Origin: Ectothiorhodospira mobilis
Lineage (GTDB): Bacteria > Pseudomonadota > Gammaproteobacteria > Ectothiorhodospirales > Ectothiorhodospiraceae
Direction: 5' to 3'
DNA length: 64,000 bases
NCBI RefSeq assembly: GCF_016584115.1
Contig: NZ_NRSK01000006.1
Span: 53,579-117,578, forward strand
In this document: piece after piece, positions 26,973-48,938 of the stretch
Position numbering within the stretch: position 1 is the stretch's first letter
Layout: each line of letters begins with the position of its first letter
Made by a program: the position numbers and the translations under genes
The notes under the pieces: model-generated
Seen by the model: only the letters and a program-made list of their open reading frames with translations
Databases searched by the model: none
What the model was told of the DNA's origin: nothing

Positions 26973-27434
26973 GTGTCGACGGGTTTGACGCCGAGGGCGG
27001 GCCGTTCATGCGCCCGGGGCTCGCCCCTGCTGTCCGATGAATTGGTGTTGATCGATCCCCAAACAGGGGACCTCCACGGGTTGGCCCGGCCCATCAGTCT
27101 CAAGAACCGTTCCATCGATCTGCTGCGCAGCCGTACCCCCGGGGCCTTTATCACGGACCCCGTGCAGGACACCGCCAAGGGGGCCGTGGCCCACATGCGT
27201 CCCAGCACCGCGAGTGTGCAACGCGTGCTGGAGCCGGTGCCAGCCCCGCTGGTGGTCTTCCCGCGTTATCGGCCCGGTGCCGGGCTGGAGGTCACGGCGC
27301 TGCCCCGTATGGAGGTGTTCAGGGGGCTGCTGGAGAATGCGTTCAACTACAGTCTGCTCGGGGCCACGGGTTTCGGGTCATGGCGGACCTGGTGGAACGG
27401 GTGGCGGGATGCAGCGTCCGCTATGGGGATCTGG
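26973..27434 (+). pseudogene. HprK-related kinase A remnant
   Basis: From about 27024 the reading LLSDELVLIDPQTG, ARPISLKNRSIDLL, DTAKGAVAHMRP, VVFPRYRPGAG and ENAFNYSLLG matches the central and C-terminal part of HprK-related kinase A (TIGR04352 type) as I know it. The N-terminal domain and the P-loop (expected just before LLSDEL) are missing. Near 27375 the frame shifts: inserting one C (TTC-C-GGG) restores ..GFRVMADLVERVAGCSVRYGDLEKAE, the expected end. After that the frame runs straight into a different protein. In intact loci the gene sits with PqqD-type and nucleotidyltransferase genes linked to exosortase-A systems. No start or Shine-Dalgarno supports a working gene. Confidence 0.75.
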
Positions 27435-27605
27435 AGAAGGCGGAGCTGGCCCTGATGATGCGGCGCTGGACCTCGTCCCATCGGGATGCCTATGACCAGC
27501 GCTACTGCCGCACTTGGATGCACGAGCTGCCGCCGATGCGCCATTTCCGCCGGGCCAGCGTGGTGGATGTGCATCATAATCTGGTGCCGGACACCGCGGC
27601 GTGCC
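27435..27605 (+). pseudogene. Nucleotidyltransferase (NTP_transf_5-like) remnant
   Basis: In the same frame as the end of the kinase remnant, about 55 residues read MMRRWTSSHRDAYDQRYCRTWMHELPPMRHF and VVDVHHNLVPDT. The pattern CRTWMHELPP and DVHHNLVP matches the middle of the nucleotidyltransferase-family proteins that follow HprK-related kinase A in other genomes. Both the N-terminal and C-terminal parts are missing, so this is a fragment fused to the kinase remnant by deletion. The convergent galE gene ends at 27630. Confidence 0.65.
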
Positions 27606-27629
27606 GCCCTTGTCCAGGGGGAGGGGGGA

Positions 27630-28613
27630 TCAGTAAGCGGGATCCCGTTCCCAGGCCAGGGCCGTGTGCACGATGGTCTCCAGGTCGTCGTGGCGCGGGG
27701 TCCAGCCGAGCACGCGGCGGATGCGGTCGGCGGTGGCCACCAGACTCGGCGGGTCCCCGGGGCGGCGGGGGCGTTCCCGGATATCCAGGCGGCGGCCGCT
27801 CAGTCGCTGCACCGTATCCAGCACCTGGCGCACGCTGGTGCCGTGACCGTAGCCCACGTTGAAGGTGTCCGAAGGGCCGCCGCGACGCAGGTAGGTGAGG
27901 GCGTCCAGGTGGGCGGCGGCCAGATCGGTGACGTGGATATAGTCGCGCACGCCGGTGCCGTCGGGGGTGGGGTAGTCGCTGCCGAAGACCGCCACGTGGT
28001 CGCGCCGGCCCACCGCGGCCTCGCAGGCCACCTTCACCAGCAGGGTGGCCTGATGCGTCGACTGACCGATGCGTCCCCCGGGGTCGGAACCGGCCACGTT
28101 GAAGTAGCGCAGGGCCACGTGGCGCAGGGGGGTGGCGGCGGACAGATCCCGGAGCATCCACTCACTCATGAGCTTGGAGCGGCCGTAGGGGTTGATGGGG
28201 GCCGTGGGGCCATCCTCCCGGGCAAGGCCATCCTCCGGGATGCCGTAGACGGCGGCGGTGGAGGAGAAGACCAGGTGCTTCACCCCGGCCTCGGCGCAGC
28301 ACTGCAGCAGGGCGCGGGTGCCGCAGGTGTTGTTGTGGTAGTAGCGCAGGGGGTCGGAAACGGATTCCGGTACCACCGTGCGGGCCGCGAAGTGCATCAC
28401 CGTGTCCACGTCGTGGGCCTGGATCAGGCCGCGCACCAGGCGGGTGTCGGCCACGTCCCCGATGATCAGTTCGCCCTGGCGGACCGCTGCGGCGAAGCCG
28501 GTGGAAAGGTCGTCCAGGACCACCACGCGTTCGCCGGCCTCGGCCAGCATGAGGGCCACGTGGGCGCCGATGTAGCCGGCGCCGCCGGTGACCAGGATGC
28601 CTTTTGTGGGCAT
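27630..28613 (-). CDS. galE: UDP-glucose 4-epimerase
   Basis: A 327-residue short-chain dehydrogenase-type epimerase. The NAD-binding GGAGYIG is at residues 10-16, the catalytic Tyr143/Lys147 pair is in NPYGRSK, FSSTAAVYG supplies the serine/threonine, and RYFNVAGSDP and GTGVRDYIHV are characteristic. It interconverts UDP-glucose and UDP-galactose for surface sugar synthesis. It lies 22 bases downstream of ugd on the same strand, so both likely form one operon, and it converges on the pseudogene remnants. Confidence 0.94.
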   Translation of the reverse strand: MPTKGILVTGGAGYIGAHVALMLAEAGERVVVLDDLSTGFAAAVRQGELIIGDVADTRLVRGLIQAHDVDTVMHFAARTVVPESVSDPLRYYHNNTCGTRALLQCCAEAGVKHLVFSSTAAVYGIPEDGLAREDGPTAPINPYGRSKLMSEWMLRDLSAATPLRHVALRYFNVAGSDPGGRIGQSTHQATLLVKVACEAAVGRRDHVAVFGSDYPTPDGTGVRDYIHVTDLAAAHLDALTYLRRGGPSDTFNVGYGHGTSVRQVLDTVQRLSGRRLDIRERPRRPGDPPSLVATADRIRRVLGWTPRHDDLETIVHTALAWERDPAY

Positions 28614-28635
28614 CAGTCCTCCCCGGGGCGGGGGA

Positions 28636-29967
28636 TCAATCCCTGCGCCCCCTGCCGATGGCGTAGTAGGCGAAGCCCATGTCCTCCATGTGGCGCGGCT
28701 CGTACAGATTGCGGCCGTCGATGATCACCGGCTGTTTCAGGGACCTGCGGATGCGCTCGAAGTCCGGGCTGCGGAAGACGTTCCACTCGGTGACAATGAC
28801 CAGGGCGTCCGCCCCCTCCAGGGCCTGTTCATGGTCGTCGCACAGGATCAGGTCATCGCGATGGCCGTAGATGCGGGTGCACTCCTCCATGGCCACGGGG
28901 TCGTGGGCGCGCACCCGGGCCCCGGCGGCCCACAGGGTCTCCATGAGGCGGCGGCTGGAGGCCTCGCGCATATCGTCGGTATTGGGCTTGAAGGCCAGAC
29001 CCCAGAGGGCGATGGTGCGGCCCTTGAGGTCGCCGCCGAAGTGGCTGTGGAGCTTCTGGAACAAGCGCTCTTTCTGGCGCTCGTTCACCTCCTCCACGGC
29101 GGTGAGCAGGCGCGCCTCGAACCCGGCCTGCCGGGCCGTGCGCTCCAGGGCCTTGACGTCCTTGGGGAAACAGGAGCCGCCATAGCCGCAGCCGGGATAG
29201 ATGAAGTGGTAGCCGATGCGCGGGTCCGAGCCGATCCCCTGGCGTACGTCCTCGATATCCGCCCCCAGGCGTTCCGCCAGGTTGGCCAGTTCGTTCATGA
29301 AGCTGATCTTGGTGGCCAGCATGGCGTTGGCGGCGTACTTGGTGAGTTCCGCGGAGCGGATGTCCATGAGCAGCATACGGTCATGGTTGCGGGTGAAGGG
29401 GGCGTAGAGGGCGCGCATGAGTTCCCCCGTGCGCGGGTTGTCGGTACCCACGATGACGCGGTCGGGCTTCATGAAGTCCTTCAGGGCCGCACCCTCCTTG
29501 AGGAACTCGGGGTTGGACACCACGTCGAAGTCCACCTGTGCCCCGCGTTCCTGCTGGATCTCGCGGATGGCCTCCTTCACCCGGTCCGCCGTGCCCACCG
29601 GTACGGTGGATTTGTTCACGACAATGCGGTATTCATCCATGTGTTCGGCCACGGTGCGGGCCACGGCCAGCACGTGGCGCAGATCCGCCGAGCCGTCCTC
29701 GTCCGGGGGGGTGCCCACGGCAATGAACTGGAACAGGCCGTGGCGCACCCCTTCCGCGGGGTCCAGGGTGAAGGCCAGCCGGCCCGCCTGGGTGTTCTCG
29801 GTGACCATGGCCTCCAGGCCCGGCTCGTAGATGGGGACCTCGCCCCGGTTGAGCCGGTCGATCTTGTCCGGGTCCACGTCCACGCAGAGTACGTGGTTGC
29901 CCACCTCCGCCAGGCAGGCGCCCGTGACCAGGCCGACATAGCCGGAGCCGTAGATGGTGACCTTCAT
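28636..29967 (-). CDS. ugd: UDP-glucose 6-dehydrogenase
   Basis: A 443-residue NAD-dependent dehydrogenase that makes UDP-glucuronate. The N-terminal Rossmann motif is GSGYVG, the active-site Cys266 lies in [22 protein letters not shown] and SNPEFLKEG are conserved, and the C-terminal domain carries [18 protein letters not shown] at 29967 (MKVTIYGSG) gives the family N-terminus; in-frame sequence upstream is non-coding in character. Together with galE it supplies sugar nucleotides for the polysaccharide locus. Confidence 0.95.
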   Translation of the reverse strand: MKVTIYGSGYVGLVTGACLAEVGNHVLCVDVDPDKIDRLNRGEVPIYEPGLEAMVTENTQAGRLAFTLDPAEGVRHGLFQFIAVGTPPDEDGSADLRHVLAVARTVAEHMDEYRIVVNKSTVPVGTADRVKEAIREIQQERGAQVDFDVVSNPEFLKEGAALKDFMKPDRVIVGTDNPRTGELMRALYAPFTRNHDRMLLMDIRSAELTKYAANAMLATKISFMNELANLAERLGADIEDVRQGIGSDPRIGYHFIYPGCGYGGSCFPKDVKALERTARQAGFEARLLTAVEEVNERQKERLFQKLHSHFGGDLKGRTIALWGLAFKPNTDDMREASSRRLMETLWAAGARVRAHDPVAMEECTRIYGHRDDLILCDDHEQALEGADALVIVTEWNVFRSPDFERIRRSLKQPVIIDGRNLYEPRHMEDMGFAYYAIGRGRRD

Positions 29968-30116
29968 GGGATGGTATTCCTCTGGTGATGGGGCCTGGGG
30001 TGCGGCCGTGATCCTTCGGGACCGGCGGAAAGGCGGCCGGCGGCCCCGGTGACAGGTGGATACTAGCAAACGGGCGTGTCGCCTTCATTTCATTCAGCGC
30101 CACCCCCACAGGGGTG

Positions 30117-30145
30117 TTGACATGCGCTCCGCACGAGAGAATAAT
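30117..30145 (+). promoter_or_regulatory. Promoter of the tRNA-tufB unit
   Basis: A consensus TTGACA (30117-30122) is 17 bases from AATAAT (30140-30145), about 18 bases before the 5' end of tRNA-Tyr at 30163. This is the strongest promoter-like match before the tRNA cluster and would drive tRNA-Tyr, tRNA-Gly, tRNA-Thr and tuf. Confidence 0.82.
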
Positions 30146-30162
30146 GCTGGCCTTTCGCATCT

Positions 30163-30247
<85 letters not shown>

Positions 30248-30359
30248 GATTTTCGGGTCCGCCGCATGCGGCGGATACAGTGCAAGACGGGTGAGGGTGC
30301 GGCAGGCGCGGGGCGCCGCCGCGAAGCGCTCGGGCCGCCCTGATATCACGGCGGGTTTC

Positions 30360-30433
<74 letters not shown>

Positions 30434-30476
30434 ACAAGTTGAGTTGATGCCGCAGGGAAGGCGGTACACGGTTTTT

Positions 30477-30552
<76 letters not shown>

Positions 30553-30626
30553 TATTCCAGTCAGCAGTCAGGTCCCGCACCGTTCCGCGCGGGATAGCAA
30601 GAACTTCAACCGGGGTGCTTTAGACC

Positions 30627-31817
<1,191 letters not shown>

Positions 31818-31829
31818 GACGGTACCACG

Positions 31830-31855
31830 GGCCGCGCACCTCAGGGTGCGCGGCC
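31830..31855 (+). terminator. Hairpin after tuf copy 1
   Basis: An 11-bp stem (GGCCGCGCACC / GGTGCGCGGCC) with a 4-base loop begins 13 bases after the tuf stop. No T-run follows, so it is probably an attenuating or RNA-stabilising hairpin rather than a full terminator; tRNA-Trp and secE lie downstream on the same strand. Confidence 0.55.
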
Positions 31856-31945
31856 GGTGCAGACGGATCGAGTGGTTCTCCGGATCCCGCCTCTGGCATC
31901 CATCCGGAGTATCCTGTATCTTTCCCTCCTGTACCTGAAGTTTAC

Positions 31946-32021
<76 letters not shown>

Positions 32022-32066
32022 TCTCTCGCAGTCTGTTGCGCAAGCAACCGGGTCGATTCCTATCCC

Positions 32067-32435
32067 ATGGCAGGCAAAACGGAAGTTGAACGTTCCGGCC
32101 TCGATACCGCCAAGCTGGGCTTGGCGGTCGGGTTGCTGGTAGCGGGCATCGTCGCATTCTATTGGTTCTCCGATCAGTCCGCTCTGCTGCGGGCCATCGG
32201 CCTTGTGGCCGTGTCCGGCGTGGCGGTGGCCATCGGCATGACCACGGCCAAGGGGCGCGCCCTGGCCGGCTATCTCCGGGAGTCCCGCACCGAGGTCCGC
32301 AAGATGGTCTGGCCGAGCCGGGCCGAGACGGTCCAGACCACCCTGGTGGTCCTGGCCGTCACCCTCCTGGTGGCGATCCTCCTGTGGCTGATCGACATGC
32401 TCCTGGGGTGGTCGATCCGCGAATTCATTCGCTGA
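32067..32435 (+). CDS. secE: Protein translocase subunit SecE
   Basis: A 122-residue SecE with three membrane helices (two N-terminal ones near residues 19-57 and a third at about 93-115), the E. coli-like long form. The conserved cytoplasmic motif [21 protein letters not shown] precedes the last helix, which clamps SecY. ATG at 32067 (MAGKTEVE) is chosen; the frame extends back into tRNA-Trp. nusG follows 14 bases later. Confidence 0.95.
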   Translation: MAGKTEVERSGLDTAKLGLAVGLLVAGIVAFYWFSDQSALLRAIGLVAVSGVAVAIGMTTAKGRALAGYLRESRTEVRKMVWPSRAETVQTTLVVLAVTLLVAILLWLIDMLLGWSIREFIR

Positions 32436-32449
32436 ATTGGGAAGTCAAG

Positions 32450-32983
32450 ATGGCCCTGCGTTGGTACGTCGTGCATGCCTATTCCGGTTTCGAGAACCAG
32501 GTGAAGCGCTCCCTCAGGGAGCGCATTCATCGCATGGGCATGGAAGACCGGTTCGGCGAGATCCTGGTCCCCACCGAAGAGGTGGTGGAGATGCGGGATG
32601 GGCAGAAGCGCAAGAGTGAGCGCAAGTTCTTCCCCGGATACGTGCTGGTGCAGATGGAGATGGACGAGGATACCTGGCATCTGGTGAAGGATGTGCCCAG
32701 GGTGCTCGGCTTCATCGGCGCCAACCAGGACCGGCCCACCCCCCTCTCCGAGAAGGAGGCCGAGGCCATCCTCAACCGCATGCAGGAAGGGGCGGAGAAG
32801 CCCCGTCCCAAGGTGCTCTTCGAGCCCGGCGAAGTGGTGCGGGTCATCGAGGGGCCCTTCAACGACTTCAATGGTGTGGTGGAAGAGGTCAATTACGACA
32901 AGAACCGTCTGCTGGTGGCGGTTCAGATCTTCGGTCGCTCCACGCCCGTGGAGCTGGAATTCCATCAGGTGGAAAAGACCTGA
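32450..32983 (+). CDS. nusG: Transcription elongation/antitermination factor NusG
   Basis: A 177-residue NusG. The NGN domain begins [19 protein letters not shown] and includes [20 protein letters not shown]; the C-terminal KOW motif is [19 protein letters not shown]. It binds RNA polymerase and couples it to Rho or to ribosomal S10. The usual secE-nusG-rplK order is kept. Confidence 0.97.
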   Translation: MALRWYVVHAYSGFENQVKRSLRERIHRMGMEDRFGEILVPTEEVVEMRDGQKRKSERKFFPGYVLVQMEMDEDTWHLVKDVPRVLGFIGANQDRPTPLSEKEAEAILNRMQEGAEKPRPKVLFEPGEVVRVIEGPFNDFNGVVEEVNYDKNRLLVAVQIFGRSTPVELEFHQVEKT

Positions 32984-33081
32984 GATCCATCACGGCATGA
33001 AACCGGGGTCCCGACCGGGGGCCCCGGGTCTTTCCCACGGGGAGCCGCAAGGCGTCCGCACCCGAACCCAGGAGTTGTACC

Positions 33082-33513
33082 ATGGCAAAGAAGATCGAGG
33101 CTTATATCAAGCTTCAGGTCCCGGCCGGCAAGGCCAATCCCAGTCCGCCGGTGGGCCCCGCGCTGGGTCAGCGCGGTGTGAACATCATGGAATTCTGCAA
33201 GGCGTTCAACGCCCAGACCCAGGATATGGAGCCGGGTCTGCCGATTCCCGTGGTGATCACCGTCTATTCCGACCGCAGCTTCACCTTCATCACCAAGACC
33301 CCGCCGGCGGCCGTGCTGCTGAAGAAAGCGGCCGGCATCAAGAGCGGTTCCGCCACGCCCAACACCGCCAAGGTGGGCAAGGTGACCCGCGAGCAGGTGG
33401 AGGAGATCGCCCGCACCAAGTGGCCGGATCTCACCGCGGCGGACATGGATGCGGCGGTGCGCACCGTCGCCGGCAGTGCCCGCAGCATGGGCCTGGACGT
33501 GGAGGGTCTGTAA
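33082..33513 (+). CDS. rplK: 50S ribosomal protein L11
   Basis: A 143-residue L11 with the N-terminal [28 protein letters not shown] and the C-terminal rRNA-binding domain ([19 protein letters not shown]). It forms the GTPase-associated centre with 23S rRNA. It lies 98 bases after nusG and one base before rplA. Confidence 0.98.
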   Translation: MAKKIEAYIKLQVPAGKANPSPPVGPALGQRGVNIMEFCKAFNAQTQDMEPGLPIPVVITVYSDRSFTFITKTPPAAVLLKKAAGIKSGSATPNTAKVGKVTREQVEEIARTKWPDLTAADMDAAVRTVAGSARSMGLDVEGL

Positions 33514-33514
33514 G

Positions 33515-34210
33515 ATGGCGAAGCTGAGCAAGCGCATGCGGGCCATCCGCGAGAAGCTGGAGCCCGGAAAGTTCTATCCCCTGAATGAGGCCATCGGCCT
33601 GCTCAAGGAAACCGCCTCGGCCAAGTTCTCCGAGTCGGTGGATGTGAGCGTGAACCTGGGGGTGGATCCCCGCAAGTCCGACCAGGTGGTGCGCGGTTCC
33701 ACCGTGCTGCCCCATGGCACCGGAAAGTCCGTGCGCGTGGCCGTGTTCACCCAGGGGGCCAATGCCGACGCCGCCCAGGAGGCCGGCGCCGACATCGTGG
33801 GCATGGACGATCTGGCCGAGCAGGTGAAGGCCGGCAACCTGGATTTCGACGTGGTCATTGCCAGTCCCGACGCCATGCGCGTGGTGGGCCAGCTGGGGCA
33901 GATCCTGGGTCCCCGCGGGCTGATGCCCAACCCCAAGGTGGGTACCGTGACCACCGATGTGGCCACGGCGGTGAAGAACGCCAAGGCCGGTCAGGTGCGT
34001 TACCGTACCGACAAGGGGGGGATCATCCACTGCAGCATCGGCAAGGTGAGCTTTGAGCCCCAGGCCCTGGAGGAGAACCTGGCGGCCCTGTTGGGTGACC
34101 TGATGAAGGCCAAGCCCTCGGCCGCCAAGGGCGTCTACATGAAGAAGGTGACCCTTTCAACCACCATGGGTCCGGGGGTTGCGGTGGATCAGGGCTCCCT
34201 TTCCCTCTGA
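33515..34210 (+). CDS. rplA: 50S ribosomal protein L1
   Basis: A 231-residue L1 ([19 protein letters not shown] ... [16 protein letters not shown]). It forms the L1 stalk and in E. coli represses the rplKA mRNA. ATG at 33515 directly follows the rplK stop (one base between), which fits translational coupling. Confidence 0.98.
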   Translation: MAKLSKRMRAIREKLEPGKFYPLNEAIGLLKETASAKFSESVDVSVNLGVDPRKSDQVVRGSTVLPHGTGKSVRVAVFTQGANADAAQEAGADIVGMDDLAEQVKAGNLDFDVVIASPDAMRVVGQLGQILGPRGLMPNPKVGTVTTDVATAVKNAKAGQVRYRTDKGGIIHCSIGKVSFEPQALEENLAALLGDLMKAKPSAAKGVYMKKVTLSTTMGPGVAVDQGSLSL

Positions 34211-34532
34211 GGCCGCAGGCTCTGAATCCAAGCCCCGCGCCGCAGTGGCTGCGTACGCGGGGTGTGTGCCGTCCCCTGCTGGGGTGGGCGGATGATTGCA
34301 AGTGATTGGTATTTGGGTGGGACTGCCGGCGTGTCCGGCAGCCGTCCAAGACCGCAGGCGCGGCGTCCCGGACGCCGCTTAATGGCCCCGGCCGCCTGCG
34401 CAGACGGTGTCTCCCGATTCAGGTTCTTCCTGCTGAGGGTACGCCGTGAAGTGGGTCGGGAGAAATCCTCCCGACTTTATCACTCAGCGGCGGAGGCGCA
34501 AGCCCCGTCGTCAGACAGGAGGTAGGTAATCC
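34211..34532 (+). promoter_or_regulatory. rplJ leader with an L10-type control region
   Basis: A 322-base gap between rplA and rplJ with no gene. It is rich in hairpins: CGGCGTGTCCG near 34328-34340, GGCGTCC/GGACGCC near 34361-34378, and GTCGGGAG/CTCCCGAC (34455-34475) followed by TTTAT. Its position matches the L10(L7/L12)4-binding leader that lets L10 repress rplJL translation in E. coli; the precise binding fold has not been worked out here. Confidence 0.6.
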
Positions 34533-35063
34533 GTGGCACTGAATCTCGAAGACAAGAAGGCGATTGTCTCTGAGGTCGCCGCGGTGGCCGCTCAAGCGCA
34601 TTCGGCGGTCGCCGCCGAATATCGTGGTCTGAGCGTGGCGGAGATGACCGAACTGCGCCAGAAGGCGCGGGAAACGGGGGTCTATCTGCGTGTGGTGAAG
34701 AACTCCCTGGCCCGCCGTGCGGTACAGGGGACGGACTTCGAGTGCATGCAGGAGGGGATGGTGGGGCCGCTGGTCCTGGCCTTCTCCCAGGAAGATCCCG
34801 GTGCCGCCGCGCGTCTGGTGAAGGACTTCTCCAAGAGCCACAAGCAGCTTGAGTGCAAGATGGTGTCCCTGAGCGGGCAGTTGCTCGGTCCCGCGGAACT
34901 CGACCGCGTGGCCAGCATCCCGAGCCGCGATGAGGCCATCAGCATGCTCATGGCAACGATGAAGGCCCCGATGGACAAGTTCGCGCGCACCGTCAACGAG
35001 GTGCCCGGCAAACTGGTCCGTACCGTGGCCGCCATCCGCGATCAGAAGCAGGCCGCCGCCTGA
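34533..35063 (+). CDS. rplJ: 50S ribosomal protein L10
   Basis: A 176-residue L10 (LNLEDKKAIVSEVAAVAAQAHSAVAAEYRGLSVAEMTELR). It anchors L7/L12 dimers to the ribosome and is the autoregulator of its operon in relatives. It starts with GTG at 34533, 9 bases after an AGGAGG-type Shine-Dalgarno (34518-34523). Confidence 0.98.
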   Translation: MALNLEDKKAIVSEVAAVAAQAHSAVAAEYRGLSVAEMTELRQKARETGVYLRVVKNSLARRAVQGTDFECMQEGMVGPLVLAFSQEDPGAAARLVKDFSKSHKQLECKMVSLSGQLLGPAELDRVASIPSRDEAISMLMATMKAPMDKFARTVNEVPGKLVRTVAAIRDQKQAAA

Positions 35064-35113
35064 CCCATTCATTGAACCGAATCGGGTGTTTCACCCTCTG
35101 AGGAGTTAGATCA

Positions 35114-35497
35114 ATGGCAGTTTCGAAAGAAGAGATCCTGGAAACCATTTCCAACATGACCGTCCTGGAGATCGTGGACCTGATCTCCGCGATGGAAGAG
35201 AAGTTCGGCGTCTCCGCCGCGGCCGCCGTGGCCGCCGCCCCGGCCGCTGCCGGCGGTGGTGCCGGTGAGGCCGCCGAGGAGGCCAAGGACGAGTTCGACG
35301 TGGTGATGACCAGCTTTGGCTCCAACAAGGTGGGCGTGATCAAGGTCGTGCGCGGTCTCACCGGTCTGGGCCTGAAGGAGGCCAAGGACATGGTGGAAGG
35401 CACGCCGGCCACCATCAAGGAAGGGGCCAGCAAGGACGACGCCGAGAAGATGAAGAAGGAACTGGAAGAAGCGGGTGCCAGTGTCGAACTGAAGTAA
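35114..35497 (+). CDS. rplL: 50S ribosomal protein L7/L12
   Basis: A 127-residue L7/L12: N-terminal dimerisation domain ([29 protein letters not shown]), an Ala/Gly hinge (about residues 36-55) and the C-terminal factor-binding domain ([22 protein letters not shown]). It recruits elongation-factor GTPases. It is 50 bases after rplJ and 140 bases ahead of rpoB. Confidence 0.98.
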   Translation: MAVSKEEILETISNMTVLEIVDLISAMEEKFGVSAAAAVAAAPAAAGGGAGEAAEEAKDEFDVVMTSFGSNKVGVIKVVRGLTGLGLKEAKDMVEGTPATIKEGASKDDAEKMKKELEEAGASVELK

Positions 35498-35544
35498 GGC
35501 ATTGGACTGGTTGTTCCAGGAAGGACCCGTCCTTTCAGTCCAGG

Positions 35545-35575
35545 GGCTGGCGGTGGTCACACCGCCGGCCTCTTT
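35545..35575 (+). terminator. Attenuator hairpin between rplL and rpoB
   Basis: An 11-bp stem with one G-U pair (GGCTGGCGGTG / CACCGCCGGCC, 35545-35570) and a GTCA loop is followed by TCTTT. Its place 48 bases after rplL and before rpoB corresponds to the partial terminator that reduces rpoBC transcription relative to ribosomal genes in E. coli. Confidence 0.65.
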
Positions 35576-35637
35576 CTGCTTGTCCCGGCTCACTGTCTCC
35601 TGTGAGTGGCGTGTCGATTCTAGTGTGAGGAATCACA

Positions 35638-39723
<4,086 letters not shown>

Positions 39724-39802
39724 GGGAGGCCCCGCGGCGGGGCCCATGGACGCCCCGCCGCCCTCCGGGACGTGCGTGCTCCAACTCTATCGAGGTGAAT
39801 CG

Positions 39803-44068
<4,266 letters not shown>

Positions 44069-44075
44069 GCACGGC

Positions 44076-44095
44076 GCGGGCCGGAAAAGGCCCGC
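44076..44095 (+). terminator. Short GC hairpin after rpoC
   Basis: A 7-bp stem (GCGGGCC / GGCCCGC) with a GGAAAA loop begins 8 bases after the rpoC stop. No T-run follows, so its terminator activity is doubtful, but the separate promoter at 44134 suggests that the rpoBC unit ends around here. Confidence 0.45.
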
Positions 44096-44133
44096 CCACC
44101 GTGATCTCCCCGGGGGCGGCCGCGGGGCGTGAC

Positions 44134-44162
44134 TTGACACGCCCCGCGGCTCTGCCTAACAT
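44134..44162 (+). promoter_or_regulatory. Promoter of the str operon (rpsL)
   Basis: TTGACA (44134-44139) is 17 bases from TAACAT (44157-44162), a near-consensus sigma-70 promoter, about 66 bases ahead of the rpsL ATG at 44229. A GC-rich CCCCGCGG stretch lies in the spacer. It would start transcription near 44169. Confidence 0.8.
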
Positions 44163-44228
44163 AACGCACCCTCGACAGGTCGGTAGGGTCCGGCCTGTCG
44201 TTGTTTTTGGGCTAGGAGAAAAGCTTTC

Positions 44229-44606
44229 ATGGCAACAATCAACCAGTTAGTGCGCAAGCCGCGCAAGCGCCCGAGCGAAAAGAGCAACGTGCCGGCACTG
44301 GAAGCCTGCCCGCAGAAGCGTGGTGTCTGCACCCGTGTGTACACCACCACGCCGAAGAAGCCGAACTCGGCCCTGCGTAAGGTGGCGCGCGTGCGCCTGA
44401 CCAACGGTTACGAAGTCTCCAGCTACATCGGTGGGGAAGGGCACAACCTTCAGGAACACTCGGTGGTGCTCATCCGTGGCGGTCGAGTCAAGGACCTTCC
44501 GGGTGTGCGCTATCATACGGTTCGCGGCAGCCTGGACACCCAGGGTGTGCAAAACCGCAAGCAGGCGCGCTCCAAGTACGGCGCGAAGCGCCCCAAGAAG
44601 GCCTAA
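44229..44606 (+). CDS. rpsL: 30S ribosomal protein S12
   Basis: A 125-residue S12 ([15 protein letters not shown] ... [32 protein letters not shown]). The lysines at the usual streptomycin-resistance sites (TPKKPN and GRVKDLPG) are wild-type. It works in decoding at the A site. First gene of the str operon, 20 bases before rpsG. Confidence 0.98.
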   Translation: MATINQLVRKPRKRPSEKSNVPALEACPQKRGVCTRVYTTTPKKPNSALRKVARVRLTNGYEVSSYIGGEGHNLQEHSVVLIRGGRVKDLPGVRYHTVRGSLDTQGVQNRKQARSKYGAKRPKKA

Positions 44607-44617
44607 GGGCTTGTTGA

Positions 44618-45094
<477 letters not shown>

Positions 45095-45135
45095 TTGGGC
45101 CCCAAAGGCAATTGATTCTCTGAGGTATCTTTAAA

Positions 45136-47235
<2,100 letters not shown>

Positions 47236-47292
47236 TCGGGGCCGCTTTCCCGGCTCCAGAAGCATTGAACGAGATTGAAGGGGTAGAGCAAG

Positions 47293-48483
<1,191 letters not shown>

Positions 48484-48489
48484 GCGCCC

Positions 48490-48804
48490 ATGCCTGCCAA
48501 CCAGAGAATCCGTATCCGCCTGAAGGCGTTCGATCACCGGCTCATCGACCGCTCCGCCCTGGAGATCGTCGAGACCGCCAAACGCACGGGGGCCCGGGTG
48601 AAGGGTCCCATCCCCCTGCCCACGAAGCAGGAGCGGTTCACCGTGCTCATCTCGCCCCACGTCAACAAGGACGCGCGGGATCAGTACGAGATCCGCACCC
48701 ACAAGCGCCTCATGGACATCATGGATCCCACGGACAAGACCGTGGACGCCCTGATGAAGCTGGATCTGGCCGCGGGCGTGGATGTGCAAATAAAGCTTAA
48801 CTAA
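48490..48804 (+). CDS. rpsJ: 30S ribosomal protein S10
   Basis: A 104-residue S10 ([42 protein letters not shown]), also the NusE antitermination partner of NusB and NusG. It is separated by 6 bases from tuf but by 134 bases from rplC, the reverse of the E. coli layout in which it heads the S10 operon. Confidence 0.98.
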   Translation: MPANQRIRIRLKAFDHRLIDRSALEIVETAKRTGARVKGPIPLPTKQERFTVLISPHVNKDARDQYEIRTHKRLMDIMDPTDKTVDALMKLDLAAGVDVQIKLN

Positions 48805-48825
48805 GCCGTCTTCCTGTGGCATAAT
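48797..48825 (+). promoter_or_regulatory. Promoter-like sequence for rplC onward
   Basis: TTAACT (48797-48802, overlapping the rpsJ stop) is 17 bases from CATAAT (48820-48825), within the 134-base gap ahead of rplC. It would give the S10-spc genes their own start after rpsJ. The match is moderate and is a prediction. Confidence 0.5.
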
Positions 48826-48839
48826 TGTGGGCTTTCCAT

Positions 48840-48870
48840 GGCCCGGTACAGGGTTGACTTGTACCGGGCC
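48840..48870 (+). promoter_or_regulatory. Inverted repeat in the rpsJ-rplC gap
   Basis: A perfect 11-bp stem (GGCCCGGTACA / TGTACCGGGCC) with a 9-base loop (GGGTTGACT), followed by GTGATTTT. It lies between the promoter-like sequence and rplC and could be the L4-sensitive or attenuating leader structure of the S10 operon, relocated behind rpsJ, or a weak terminator. Confidence 0.6.
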
Positions 48871-48938
48871 GTGATTTTCAGAACGAGAGAATAATCCTTC
48901 GATGCTCCGGGGTCCGGGGTGGAAGCAGAGGTAGTGTC

